Origin: Acidobacteriota bacterium
GTDB lineage: Bacteria; Acidobacteriota; Terriglobia; Acidiferrales; UBA7541
NCBI GenBank assembly: GCA_021832085.1
Contig: JAKBLM010000032.1
Coordinates: forward strand, 1 to 47,219
Length of the DNA: 47,219 nt
Direction of reading: 5' to 3'
Positions 25,822 to 33,869 of this stretch are shown here, piece after piece. The notes beneath the pieces were generated by a model. It was not told where the DNA came from and made no database searches. It saw only the letters and a program-made list of their open reading frames with translations. Numbering within the stretch: position 1 is the stretch's first letter; each line of letters opens with the position of its first letter. The position numbers were made by a program, and so were the translations under genes.

Positions 25822-26264
25822 TCCAGCAAATCCTCGATCCTCTTTTTCACCGCCAGGCACGTGGCCCGGCTCTCGGTAATCAACAGCACCGTGTCGTCGC
25901 CGGCGATCGTGCCCAGCACCTCGGGCCATCGCTCGCGGTCCACCGCCGCCGCCAGCGGCTGCGCGCCGCCCGGCGGCGTCTTCAGCACCAGCAGGTTCTG
26001 CGCGGGCAGCGCGTCCCGCAGGAACTCCCTCAGCCCCCGCGCCAGGCCCGACAGGCTCGCCGTCTGGTCCGCCAGCCCGAGCGGCTTGTAGCCCTCGGCG
26101 GTTTTCACCAGGCCCAGCTCGCGCATGTCGCGCGAAAGCGTCGCCTGCGTCACCCGCAAGCCCCGCTGTGCCAGCCGTAGCCGCAGCTGCTCCTGGCTGC
26201 CGATCGCCTCGCTCGCCACCAGCTTCAGGATCTGTCCCTGCCGATATGACTTCTGCTCGGGCAT
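25818..26264 (-). CDS. argR: arginine repressor ArgR
   Basis: This 148-residue ArgR/AhrC-type regulator has an N-terminal winged HTH (RQGQILKLVASEAIGSQEQL, RGLRVTQATLSRDMRELGLV) and a C-terminal oligomerisation and arginine-binding domain, with GTIAGDDTVLLITESRATCL, the GxxAGDDT motif being diagnostic. With arginine bound, hexamers bind ARG boxes and repress biosynthesis. It is the first gene of its own arg operon and overlaps argC by 4 nt. The region just upstream contains an ARG-box-like site, implying autoregulation. There is no strong Shine-Dalgarno before ATG 26264. Confidence 0.94.
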   Translation of the reverse strand: MPEQKSYRQGQILKLVASEAIGSQEQLRLRLAQRGLRVTQATLSRDMRELGLVKTAEGYKPLGLADQTASLSGLARGLREFLRDALPAQNLLVLKTPPGGAQPLAAAVDRERWPEVLGTIAGDDTVLLITESRATCLAVKKRIEDLLE

Positions 26265-26269
26265 AGGGT

Positions 26270-26287
26270 GTCGAGTATTTATTCACT
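26270..26287 (-). promoter_or_regulatory. ARG-box-like operator before argR
   Basis: Read on the plus strand, the core GAGT-ATTT-ATTCA matches the ARG-box core GAAT-WWWW-ATTCA with one mismatch; the outer bases agree less well. It lies 5 bp upstream of the argR start. A TATAAA hexamer on the minus strand (26298-26303) could be the -10 box, placing the operator at or just after the start of transcription. The site is called by pattern only. Confidence 0.55.
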
Positions 26288-26360
26288 GCAACGCAATTTT
26301 ATACACACTAGCGCACGGTCCGGTCAAGCGTAATTTCCCGGAAAAACAGCCGGCTACGTC

Positions 26361-26392
26361 GAAAAGAACAAAGCCCGCGATTGCGCGACGGG
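26361..26392 (-). terminator. weak intrinsic terminator after the permease gene
   Basis: On the minus strand, CCCG(T)CG pairs with CGCGGG around a 6-nt loop (26374-26392), with one bulged base. It is followed by CTTTGTTCTTTT, a T-rich run. It lies just past the permease stop and before the argR promoter. Confidence 0.4.
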
Positions 26393-26405
26393 ATGCGGCG
26401 TCCAA

Positions 26406-27740
26406 CTACGCCAATGCCACCCCTTTTGTTGCTCGCCGGCGCAATGCAAGCCCGGCGGTCAACCACAAGGCAAGCACCAGATATTCATGGCCGGAGAAAT
26501 GCCCTGGAATCACCGGAACGAATTTCATCAGCACGAGCCACAGCGCCACGAGCGCGCCCAGCAGTGCAACCGAAGCCTGTCGCCCCCTAGGCCGCATAGC
26601 CAGATAGGCAAGGCAGGTGGCCAACCAACCGCTGGCCGAAGCGAGGGAGCCGACTTCGGTGATGGGCACGAGGATCGATTCGCCCAGCAGCACGGCGCCC
26701 GCCGAAACGACCCCAATCGCGAGAATCGCCGCAGCCGGCGTCCTGTTCCGTTCATGCACCTTGCCCAGCCATCCTGCCAGCATTCCCCGCCTCCCCAGCG
26801 CAAAGACCAGCCGGCTCGAAGCCACCAGATTCCCGTTGAACACTTTCACCAGCGAGAAGAGCGCCGCCGCGAAAATAACGCTCACGATCCATCGGCTGCC
26901 GAGGGCGCGTTCGAAGGCGACTGCGGTCGCAAAATTCTGCTTCACCAGAGAGGGCCAGTGTCCCACGTATCCGACGACGGCAATCATCCCCGTATAGAAG
27001 GCTGTGCCGACGACGATCGCCAGCAAAATTGCGCGAAAGAATCCACGACTACGGAATTCCGGCGCCGCTTCCTCGGCGCATTTCGGCACGGCCTCGAAGC
27101 CGGTCATGAAATATGGCACGATCTGAAGAACCAGCAGCACCGAAACCCAGCCGCTGTGGCTGAAGAGCGGATGCAGGTTTGCCAGATGGCCGCGCGCCAC
27201 CCCGAACGAGCCAAACAGAATAAAGAGCGCGAGCAAGAGAAACGTCATCCAATTCTGAAATGTGGCGCTTGAGCGAATGCCGCGCCAGTTCAACCACGTA
27301 AGCGCAGCCACCAGGCCCAGCCCAACCACAAGATGCGGCAGATAGACAATGTCGCCTCCGACGCGGTAGAGCGGGAAGCTGTCGAGCCAGGGGAAAATAA
27401 ACGCCGCGATTTTTCCGATCGCCACGGCTTCCCACGGGCAGACAATCGCATACGCAAGCACCATCATCCAGCCGGTGAAAAAGCTGATCCATTCAGGAAA
27501 GACCTTGCTGGTGTAGGCAATTTCACTGGCCGCGTCGGGCATGGCCATCGCGAGCCGGCCGTACACGTAGCCGATCGGAATGAGCGCAGCCCCACCCAGC
27601 GCGAATCCCAACACGCCGCCAAGCGGTCCGCCGCGGCTCAGCCAGTCGTTCATCACCACCAGCCAGCCGACGCCGATCATCGTCCCGAAGGAAAGGGTGA
27701 AGTAGTCGACAGTGTGGAGTTTTCGCGCGAGCGTCGCCAT
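26406..27740 (-). CDS. APC-family amino-acid permease
   Basis: This 444-residue inner-membrane transporter has about 12 hydrophobic segments. The N terminus (LHTVDYFTLSFGTMIGVGWL) carries the unwound-helix motif G-TMIG-GW of the amino acid-polyamine-organocation family, and FMTGFEAVPKCAEEA matches the conserved 'F.GFE......EE.' loop. The ATG at 27740 is preferred to those at 27764 and 27788, which lack a ribosome site. The substrate cannot be read from sequence. It shares its strand with the arg operon but is separated by a terminator-like hairpin and the argR operator. Uptake of arginine, ornithine or another cationic amino acid would be a natural guess from the neighbourhood, no more. Confidence 0.88.
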   Translation of the reverse strand: MATLARKLHTVDYFTLSFGTMIGVGWLVVMNDWLSRGGPLGGVLGFALGGAALIPIGYVYGRLAMAMPDAASEIAYTSKVFPEWISFFTGWMMVLAYAIVCPWEAVAIGKIAAFIFPWLDSFPLYRVGGDIVYLPHLVVGLGLVAALTWLNWRGIRSSATFQNWMTFLLLALFILFGSFGVARGHLANLHPLFSHSGWVSVLLVLQIVPYFMTGFEAVPKCAEEAAPEFRSRGFFRAILLAIVVGTAFYTGMIAVVGYVGHWPSLVKQNFATAVAFERALGSRWIVSVIFAAALFSLVKVFNGNLVASSRLVFALGRRGMLAGWLGKVHERNRTPAAAILAIGVVSAGAVLLGESILVPITEVGSLASASGWLATCLAYLAMRPRGRQASVALLGALVALWLVLMKFVPVIPGHFSGHEYLVLALWLTAGLALRRRATKGVALA

Positions 27741-27854
27741 CGAGGTCCGTTCCCGGCGCATCATAAGCACCGCGGGCAATCTGGCCAAGCCTTTTCCTTC
27801 CAGCTAAGCGCCTTGCCCTTTCGCTGCGCAACAGAAGATGCAACACTGGAGTCC

Positions 27855-30416
27855 GTGCGCCGCGCGTCCTTGGCCGACCTCATTGCCGAATTCCGTCGCT
27901 TCGGCCGTCAGACGGCGCTCGTGCACCATCGCAGCTATCGCATCGAGCGCTGGTCCTACGCCGAACTGGTGGATACCTCCGTTCGCTTCGCCCGCGAACT
28001 CCAGCGCCGCGGCATCGCCAAGGGCGAGCGCGTCCTGCTCTGGGGCGAAAATTCGGCCGAGTGGGTGGTGGCTTTTCTCGGTTGCGCGCTGATTGGCGTG
28101 GTTGTGGTGCCGATGGATCGCGCGGCCACGCCGGAATTCGTCGCCCGCGTCGCGGCACAGGTGCGGCCGCGGCTCGCCCTGCTCGGCCGCGAGCAGGCGG
28201 CCACTCAGCTCGGCGTGCCGGTGCTCATCCTCGAGGAGCTGCGCTCGGCCGTCGCCGCTCTTTCCACGGCCCCGCTGCCCAGCGCCGGCCTCACGCGCGA
28301 CGATCTGCTCGAGATTGTGTTCACCTCCGGGACTACGGCCGAGCCGCGCGGTGTCGTCATTTCCCACGGCAACTTCCTGGCTAATCTCGAGCCGCTCGAA
28401 ATCGAAATTCACAAATACGATCGCTACGAACGGTGGTTCCACCCGATCCGTTTCCTCAACCTGCTGCCGCTCAGCCACGTCTTCGGCCAGTTCATGGGCA
28501 TCTTCGTGCCCCCGCTGCTGGGCGGCACGATCTTGCTGCTCGATACGCTCAATCCCGGCGAGGTCCAGCGCACGATCAAGCGGGAACGCGTCTCGGTGTT
28601 GGTAACGGTGCCGCGCCTGGTCGAAAGCCTGCGCGACAAGATCGAGCGCGACCTCGAGGCCGAGGGCTTGATCGAGCGCTTTCGCCGCGACTTCACGCTT
28701 GGTGAAAAGGAGCATTTTCTCTGGCGCTGGTGGCGCTTCCGCCGCATCCGCCGCCGCTTTGGCTGGAAATTCTGGGCCTTTATCTCCGGCGGCGCTGCCC
28801 TGCCTGAGGCGGTCGAAAAATTCTGGGACCGATTGGGCTACGCTGTCGTCCAGGGCTATGGCCTCACCGAAACCGCCTCGCTCGTCAGTGTCCAGCACCC
28901 GTTCCGCCTCGCCCGCGGCTCGATCGGCAAGGCGCTGCCCGGCCGCGAAATCAAGCTGTCGGAAACCGGCGAGATCCTGGTGCGCGGCGAAAGCGTGGCC
29001 AAGGGCTACTGGTCGGCAAACGGCGTCCGGCTCGAACCGGTTGTAGGCGAGGAGGGCTGGCTCCATACCGGCGACCTCGGGGTCGCGGACGCGGCGGGCA
29101 ACCTCTATTTCAAGGGCCGCCGCAAGAACGTGATCGTTACGCCGGCCGGCATGAACGTCTATCCCGAAGATCTCGAAGCCGTCCTGCGCACTCACCCCGC
29201 CGTGCGCGAGGCCGTCGTCATCGGCATCGAACGCGACGGCAACGCCGAGCCTTGCGCGGTGCTGCTGCTCCGCGAGGCCGGGCCCGCCGCCGCGGAGGCC
29301 GCCGTCCGCGCCGCCAACGAAAAACTCGCCGACTACCAGCAGATCCGCCGCTGGCACGTCTGGCCCCACGACGATTTCCCCCGCACCCCCACCGGAAAGC
29401 CGAAGCTTCACGCCATCGAAGCCACCGCGCGCTCGGCCCTCGGTGCCCCGGTCAAGCCCGCCGCCGCGGCCGCGCCCACGGGCAACGGCCTCGCCGAACT
29501 CGTCTCCCGCATTACCGGCCGCCCGGTCGAGCAGCTCCCGCCCGGCGCCAATCTCGCACGCGACCTCAATCTCAGCTCCATCGAGCGGGTCGAGCTGCTC
29601 GCTGCCCTCGAAGATCGCTATCAGGTCGAGCTGAACGAGAGCCAGTTCACCGAAGCCACCACCGTCAGCCAGCTCGAGCGGATTTTGCGCGAGCCATCAG
29701 CCCGCCGCTCCGACTACGTCTTTCCCCGCTGGACGCAACGCTGGCCGACCACCTGGGTTCGCTTCGCGGTCTATTACCTTCTCTCTTGGCCCGCCACGCT
29801 CCTGCTCGGCTACCCGAGCATCCGCGGACGCGAGCACCTGGCTGGCGTGCGTGGCCCAGTCCTCTTCGTCTCCAACCACGTCACGCCCATCGATATCGGC
29901 TTCATCCTCGCCGCACTGCCTGCCAGTTTCCGGCAGCGGCTCGCAGTCGCCATGGAGGGTGAACGCCTGGCCCGCATGCGGAAAGCGCCGCCCGAGCGCA
30001 ACGTGATCTATCGGTGGTACCAGCGGGTGCTCTACGCCCTCGTCGTCTCCCTCTTCAACGTCTTCCCGCTTCCGAAACTCACGGGCTTCCGCGAAAGCTT
30101 CGCCTTTGCAGGAGAATCGGTCGATCGCGGCTACAATCTGCTCGTTTTTCCCGAAGGCCGCTTGACGCCCGACGGCCGGCTCCAGCCCTTTCGCGCCGGC
30201 ATCGGTCTGCTCGCTGGCGGCCTGAACCTTCCTGTTGTCCCCCTCCGCATTGACGGCCTGTTCCCCTTGCGCCAGGCCGGTCGCAAAACCGCGCGCTTCC
30301 ACCAGGTTCACGTGATCATCGGTGCGCCGGTGCGCTTCGAGCCGGGAACCGAGGCCGACCAGATCGCCCGGGAACTCGAGCGGCGCGTTGCTGCGCTGGA
30401 GAGCAGCAAGTTGTGA
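27855..30416 (+). CDS. three-domain protein: acyl-AMP ligase, acyl carrier protein, acyltransferase
   Basis: This 853-residue fusion has three parts. Residues 1-530 are an AMP-forming ligase with IVFTSGTTAEPRGVVISHGN, VVQGYGLTETASLVS, GWLHTGDLGVADAAGNLYFK and catalytic Lys in PRTPTGKPKLH. About 542-613 is a phosphopantetheine carrier with LNLSSIERVELLAALED (Ser where DSL is usual, followed by the attachment-type Ser). A hydrophobic helix (FAVYYLLSWPATLLLGY) follows. About 655-850 is a PlsC-type acyltransferase with SNHVTPIDIGF (NHx4D at 673-679) and LVFPEGRLTPDGRLQPFRAG. It could activate a fatty acid, hold it on its own carrier and pass it to a lysophospholipid or glycerophosphate at the membrane, like Aas with a built-in ACP. 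GTG 27855 follows GGAG; the start is uncertain. Confidence 0.88.
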   Translation: MRRASLADLIAEFRRFGRQTALVHHRSYRIERWSYAELVDTSVRFARELQRRGIAKGERVLLWGENSAEWVVAFLGCALIGVVVVPMDRAATPEFVARVAAQVRPRLALLGREQAATQLGVPVLILEELRSAVAALSTAPLPSAGLTRDDLLEIVFTSGTTAEPRGVVISHGNFLANLEPLEIEIHKYDRYERWFHPIRFLNLLPLSHVFGQFMGIFVPPLLGGTILLLDTLNPGEVQRTIKRERVSVLVTVPRLVESLRDKIERDLEAEGLIERFRRDFTLGEKEHFLWRWWRFRRIRRRFGWKFWAFISGGAALPEAVEKFWDRLGYAVVQGYGLTETASLVSVQHPFRLARGSIGKALPGREIKLSETGEILVRGESVAKGYWSANGVRLEPVVGEEGWLHTGDLGVADAAGNLYFKGRRKNVIVTPAGMNVYPEDLEAVLRTHPAVREAVVIGIERDGNAEPCAVLLLREAGPAAAEAAVRAANEKLADYQQIRRWHVWPHDDFPRTPTGKPKLHAIEATARSALGAPVKPAAAAAPTGNGLAELVSRITGRPVEQLPPGANLARDLNLSSIERVELLAALEDRYQVELNESQFTEATTVSQLERILREPSARRSDYVFPRWTQRWPTTWVRFAVYYLLSWPATLLLGYPSIRGREHLAGVRGPVLFVSNHVTPIDIGFILAALPASFRQRLAVAMEGERLARMRKAPPERNVIYRWYQRVLYALVVSLFNVFPLPKLTGFRESFAFAGESVDRGYNLLVFPEGRLTPDGRLQPFRAGIGLLAGGLNLPVVPLRIDGLFPLRQAGRKTARFHQVHVIIGAPVRFEPGTEADQIARELERRVAALESSKL

Positions 30417-30476
30417 TATGGTGTGCGGCTGCGGCGCGCCGGGGGACGCGCAAAATCCCGCACCGGGAGCTACGCC

Positions 30477-32357
30477 ATGCGCCACTCGAAACCGAGGCTC
30501 ATCGCCCTTGCAGCAGTCGTGCTCGCCTTTCCTTTGTGGTTCGGTCTGGCCGCTCCTTCCGCGGCGCAAGAACCGAAGCTACCGGAGCTGTTCGCCAAGC
30601 GCGACGCGATGATCCCGATGCGGGACGGTATTCGCCTTCACACCGAGATCTACATCCCGCGTAAAGCGCATGGGCCGCTGCCATTCCTGATCACCCGCAC
30701 TCCTTACGGTCTCAACGATGCCCCTGACGGCTATTCGCGTCTGCTCGCTGGCTACCGTGCCATGTTTCCCGCCGGCTACATCTTCGTTTTCCAGGACATC
30801 CGCGGCCGCTACAAATCCCAGGGCCATTTCGTGATGAACCGCCCGCCCTGCGAGCCGCAGCGCGCCGGCTGTGTCGATGAGGGCACAGATACTTACGACA
30901 CGATCAACTGGCTGTTGAAGAACGTCCCCAACAATAACGGCCGCGCCGGCATCCTCGGCATCTCCTACGGCGGCTGGCTCACCGCCATGTCGCTGCTGCA
31001 TCCGAATCCGGCCCTCAAGGCCGCTTCCGAGCAGGCCTCGCCCGCCGACATGTTTCTTGGCGACGATTTCCACCACAACGGCGCTTTCCGTCTGAGCTAC
31101 GCCTTCGAATACGCCGCCATGATGGAAACCGGTAAGACCGATGTCCTCTTCCATTTTGGTTCCTACGACCTGTTCCCCTGGTATCTGCGCCTCGGCCCGC
31201 TCTCCAACGTCGACCGCCTCTATCTCCACGGCCGCATTCCCACCTGGGAGGATTTCGTCCATCACCCCAACTACGACGCCTTCTGGCGCCGCCAAGCCGT
31301 CTGGCCCTATTTCGAGCGCCTCACCCTCACAGTGCCCAACCTCAACGTCGCCGGCTGGTGGGATCAGGAGGATTTCTGGGGCCCGATGCACATCTACTTC
31401 GCTTCGGAAAAACACGACGTTCACCACGACAATTATCTCGTCGTCGGTCCCTGGAACCACGGCGGCTGGGCGCATGGCCTGGGAAACCATCTCGGCCCGA
31501 TCCGGTTCGGCACGCCAACCAGCCAGTATTTCCGCCGGAAAATCGAAGCCGCCTGGTTCGCCTACTGGCTCAAGGGCCAGGGCCAGCTGCCGCTCACCAA
31601 GGTGCTCACCTTCCAGACCGGGTCGAATCGCTGGATGAAATATTCTGCCTGGCCGCCAACCACCGGCATCGTTCACCGCAAGCTCTATTTCCGCAGCGGC
31701 TCCCGCCTCGCTTTCACGCCGCCCACTGCGACCGGCCCCAATGCCTTCGATAGCTACGTTTCCGATCCCGCATTTCCAGTGCCCTATCGCCACAGGCCGA
31801 TTCAGGAAACTTACGGCCCGGGCAGCAAGTGGTACACCTGGCTCGTCGAGGATCAGCGCTTCGTCTACCTGCGTCCCGGCGTCGTCGCCTGGGAAACCCC
31901 GCCACTCACTCACGACGTCACCATAACAGGCAGGATTGTCGCCCACCTCTTCGCCTCCACCACAGGCAGCGACAGCGATTGGGTGGTCAAACTCATCGAC
32001 GTCTATCCCCAGCACTACCCCCAGGACGTCCAAATGAGCGGCTACCAACTCATGATCGCCGACGAGATCTTCCGTGGCCGTTTCCGCCACAGCTTCTCGC
32101 ACCCCGAACCGATCACTCCCAATAAGGTCACCCGCTACGTCTTCAGCCTGCACACGAACAATCACACTTTTCTCAAGGGCCACCGGATCATGGTCCAGGT
32201 GCAGAGCTCCTGGTTTCCGCTTTACGATCGCAATCCGCAAAAATATGTGCCCAATATCTTCGAGGCCAAGCCTTCCGATTTCCAGAAGGCCACCCAGCAC
32301 ATCTACCGGTCGCAACGCTACGCTTCTTACATCGATCTCCCGGTCGCGCAACAGTAA
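30477..32357 (+). CDS. secreted CocE/NonD-family hydrolase (X-Pro dipeptidyl-peptidase type)
   Basis: This 626-residue alpha/beta hydrolase has a signal peptide (KPRLIALAAVVLAFPLWFGL, cleavage after SAA-Q). The nucleophile Ser163 lies in GILGISYGGWLTAM; a His lies in VVGPWNHGGWAHG; the N-terminal MRDGIRLHTEIYIPR is a family hallmark, as is RTPYGLND. The C-terminal 200 residues form the jelly-roll domain typical of the family (VTITGRIVAHLFASTTGSDS). Members cleave esters, glutaryl-7-ACA, cocaine or X-Pro peptides; the substrate here is unknown. Start ATG 30477 follows GGGAG. The gap after the acyltransferase gene is 60 bp, so the two may be co-transcribed. Confidence 0.92.
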   Translation: MRHSKPRLIALAAVVLAFPLWFGLAAPSAAQEPKLPELFAKRDAMIPMRDGIRLHTEIYIPRKAHGPLPFLITRTPYGLNDAPDGYSRLLAGYRAMFPAGYIFVFQDIRGRYKSQGHFVMNRPPCEPQRAGCVDEGTDTYDTINWLLKNVPNNNGRAGILGISYGGWLTAMSLLHPNPALKAASEQASPADMFLGDDFHHNGAFRLSYAFEYAAMMETGKTDVLFHFGSYDLFPWYLRLGPLSNVDRLYLHGRIPTWEDFVHHPNYDAFWRRQAVWPYFERLTLTVPNLNVAGWWDQEDFWGPMHIYFASEKHDVHHDNYLVVGPWNHGGWAHGLGNHLGPIRFGTPTSQYFRRKIEAAWFAYWLKGQGQLPLTKVLTFQTGSNRWMKYSAWPPTTGIVHRKLYFRSGSRLAFTPPTATGPNAFDSYVSDPAFPVPYRHRPIQETYGPGSKWYTWLVEDQRFVYLRPGVVAWETPPLTHDVTITGRIVAHLFASTTGSDSDWVVKLIDVYPQHYPQDVQMSGYQLMIADEIFRGRFRHSFSHPEPITPNKVTRYVFSLHTNNHTFLKGHRIMVQVQSSWFPLYDRNPQKYVPNIFEAKPSDFQKATQHIYRSQRYASYIDLPVAQQ

Positions 32358-32435
32358 GGGCATCAGCGAGGGAAAGTTCCTGACCCTGGCTTTCAGGGGC
32401 GAAAAGGGGTATGAGAGAAAGGAAAGGGAGGAACG

Positions 32436-33470
32436 GTGCATACCGTCCGCCTGCTAGGTGCCTGGCTCCCTCTCGTGGCAATTTTGTCCTCCGCCCCGAC
32501 GAGTGCCTTGGCACGCGCCCTTCCCGGTACCGGCCAATTTGGCGGCTGGAGGCGCGGAGTGCTCGTTACCGGCACGGTGACCGGGGCGCACGGGAATCCC
32601 CTCTCGTCGGTTCGCGTGGTACTCCAAACGGCGTTGGGCGATCCCGTCGAGTCTACCCTTACCAATTCCTCCGGTGTTTTTGCGTTCAGCGGCGTGCCGG
32701 CAGGGAGTTACGCGGTTGTTGTCAGGGTTCGCGGCTATCGCACGGGATCCTGGCCCATCCAGGTCTCACGCTCAAATCTGGTGGGATTGAACCTTTCACT
32801 GATGCCGGCCGGAGGTCGCTTGTCTTCCCGGCGAAACTCGGCCAAAGGCCCAGCCACCATTTCCGTTCGCCATCTGCTCATTCCGAGCAAGGCCCGCCAG
32901 GAGTACGAGAGGGCCCTCAAGAGCGACGCCCGTGGCCAGATCGCGGAAGCGATCGCACAATGGAAGAACTCAATCAAAATCTATCCGAAGTACGCAGCGA
33001 GTTACATGCAGTTGAGTCGCGTTTATGCCGATCACGGGCAGTTTCCCCAGGCGCTGGCCGCGGCGAAACACGCCGTGGCGCTCACCAACAAGAACGCTGA
33101 ATCGCTCTGCTATCTCGGCTACGTCTACGTGCACGAGAAGGAATTCGCTCTGGCCACGGCGACGTTCCGGCAGGCCGTCCGGCGTTCTGGCTCAATGTGG
33201 TTCTCGCAATTTTGGCTCGGTTGGCTGCTGCTCAGGCAGAACGACGCAGCTGCCGCTTATCCGCACCTGGCTCGCGCCCGGGATCTCCGCCCGGAAATGC
33301 CACAAGTCTACCTTCTGCTCTATAACGACCTGTTGCGGCTCGACCGCGGCAAGGACGCGCTGGCCGTGCTCGACGCTTTTCTCAAGCACTTCCCGAAGAA
33401 TCCCTTCGCCCCGGAGGCACGTGCAAAGCGCGCCTCTCTCGAGAAATCACTTCGTTCGGAAGCGCATTGA
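32436..33470 (+). CDS. secreted carboxypeptidase-regulatory-like and TPR protein
   Basis: This 344-residue protein starts at GTG 32436 directly after GGGAGG. A signal peptide covers about 1-27 (GAWLPLVAILSSAPTSALA). Residues 43-115 form a CarboxypepD_reg-like beta-sandwich (VTGTVTGAHGNPLSSVRVVL, VPAGSYAVVVRVRGY). From about 145, five or six tetratricopeptide repeats follow (ARQEYERALKSDARGQIAEA, AASYMQLSRVYADHGQFPQA, LCYLGYVYVHEKEF). Such secreted TPR proteins are common in Acidobacteriota and probably mediate protein contacts in the periplasm or at the envelope. It lies 78 bp after the hydrolase gene on the same strand. No catalytic residue is seen. Confidence 0.85.
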   Translation: MHTVRLLGAWLPLVAILSSAPTSALARALPGTGQFGGWRRGVLVTGTVTGAHGNPLSSVRVVLQTALGDPVESTLTNSSGVFAFSGVPAGSYAVVVRVRGYRTGSWPIQVSRSNLVGLNLSLMPAGGRLSSRRNSAKGPATISVRHLLIPSKARQEYERALKSDARGQIAEAIAQWKNSIKIYPKYAASYMQLSRVYADHGQFPQALAAAKHAVALTNKNAESLCYLGYVYVHEKEFALATATFRQAVRRSGSMWFSQFWLGWLLLRQNDAAAAYPHLARARDLRPEMPQVYLLLYNDLLRLDRGKDALAVLDAFLKHFPKNPFAPEARAKRASLEKSLRSEAH

Positions 33471-33869
33471 CCTCGACAGGCTTTCTGTGTATTTGTTGCC
33501 GAACAGCCGCACGCACGGAGACGCATCCTGTGTGAAACCCGGAACAGGAGTCCCGATCTCAGCACCCCGCACTCACTTACACAGATTTCCTTGGCGCCGT
33601 CCGCTGAACCGAATAGGAGATCGGTTGCCCAGCGGAAGTCTTTCAGCCCGGCATTTGACCCGGGCCGTTGTTCGCAGTCGCTTCGCCGCTGCTTCAGACG
33701 ATAACTAAGCGTCTCCCGAAGGGTCAGTTTCCTTTCTGCCTTATTCCGGCATTGCGGCACGTAGACGAAACCCTCGATCTGTACGCCCTGAATTTTTTAG
33801 TTTCCGCTAATCGAAGGACCTATCTGGAAAAGTGCTCGAAAGTATGTACCGCCTTGGCGGAACTATGTT
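33471..33869. other. non-coding stretch between convergent genes, 399 bp
   Basis: No gene is supported; short open frames here run through shadows of the neighbours or lack coding character. A short hairpin, ACCGC-CTTG-GCGG, lies near 33848-33861, followed by a short ATGTTT; it is too weak to call as a terminator. The region is long for the end of two convergent genes and could hold a decayed gene. Confidence 0.4.

Noticed and set aside
27333..27854. N-terminal extension of the acyl ligase fusion
   Set aside because: It runs antisense through the permease gene and has a charged, non-family sequence.
27804..29411. 535-residue minus-strand open frame opposite the acyl ligase
   Set aside because: It mirrors a GC-rich real gene with clear ligase motifs on the plus strand and has no protein family of its own.
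30579..32441. 620-residue minus-strand open frame opposite the CocE-type gene
   Set aside because: It is a mirror frame of a gene with signal peptide and catalytic motifs.
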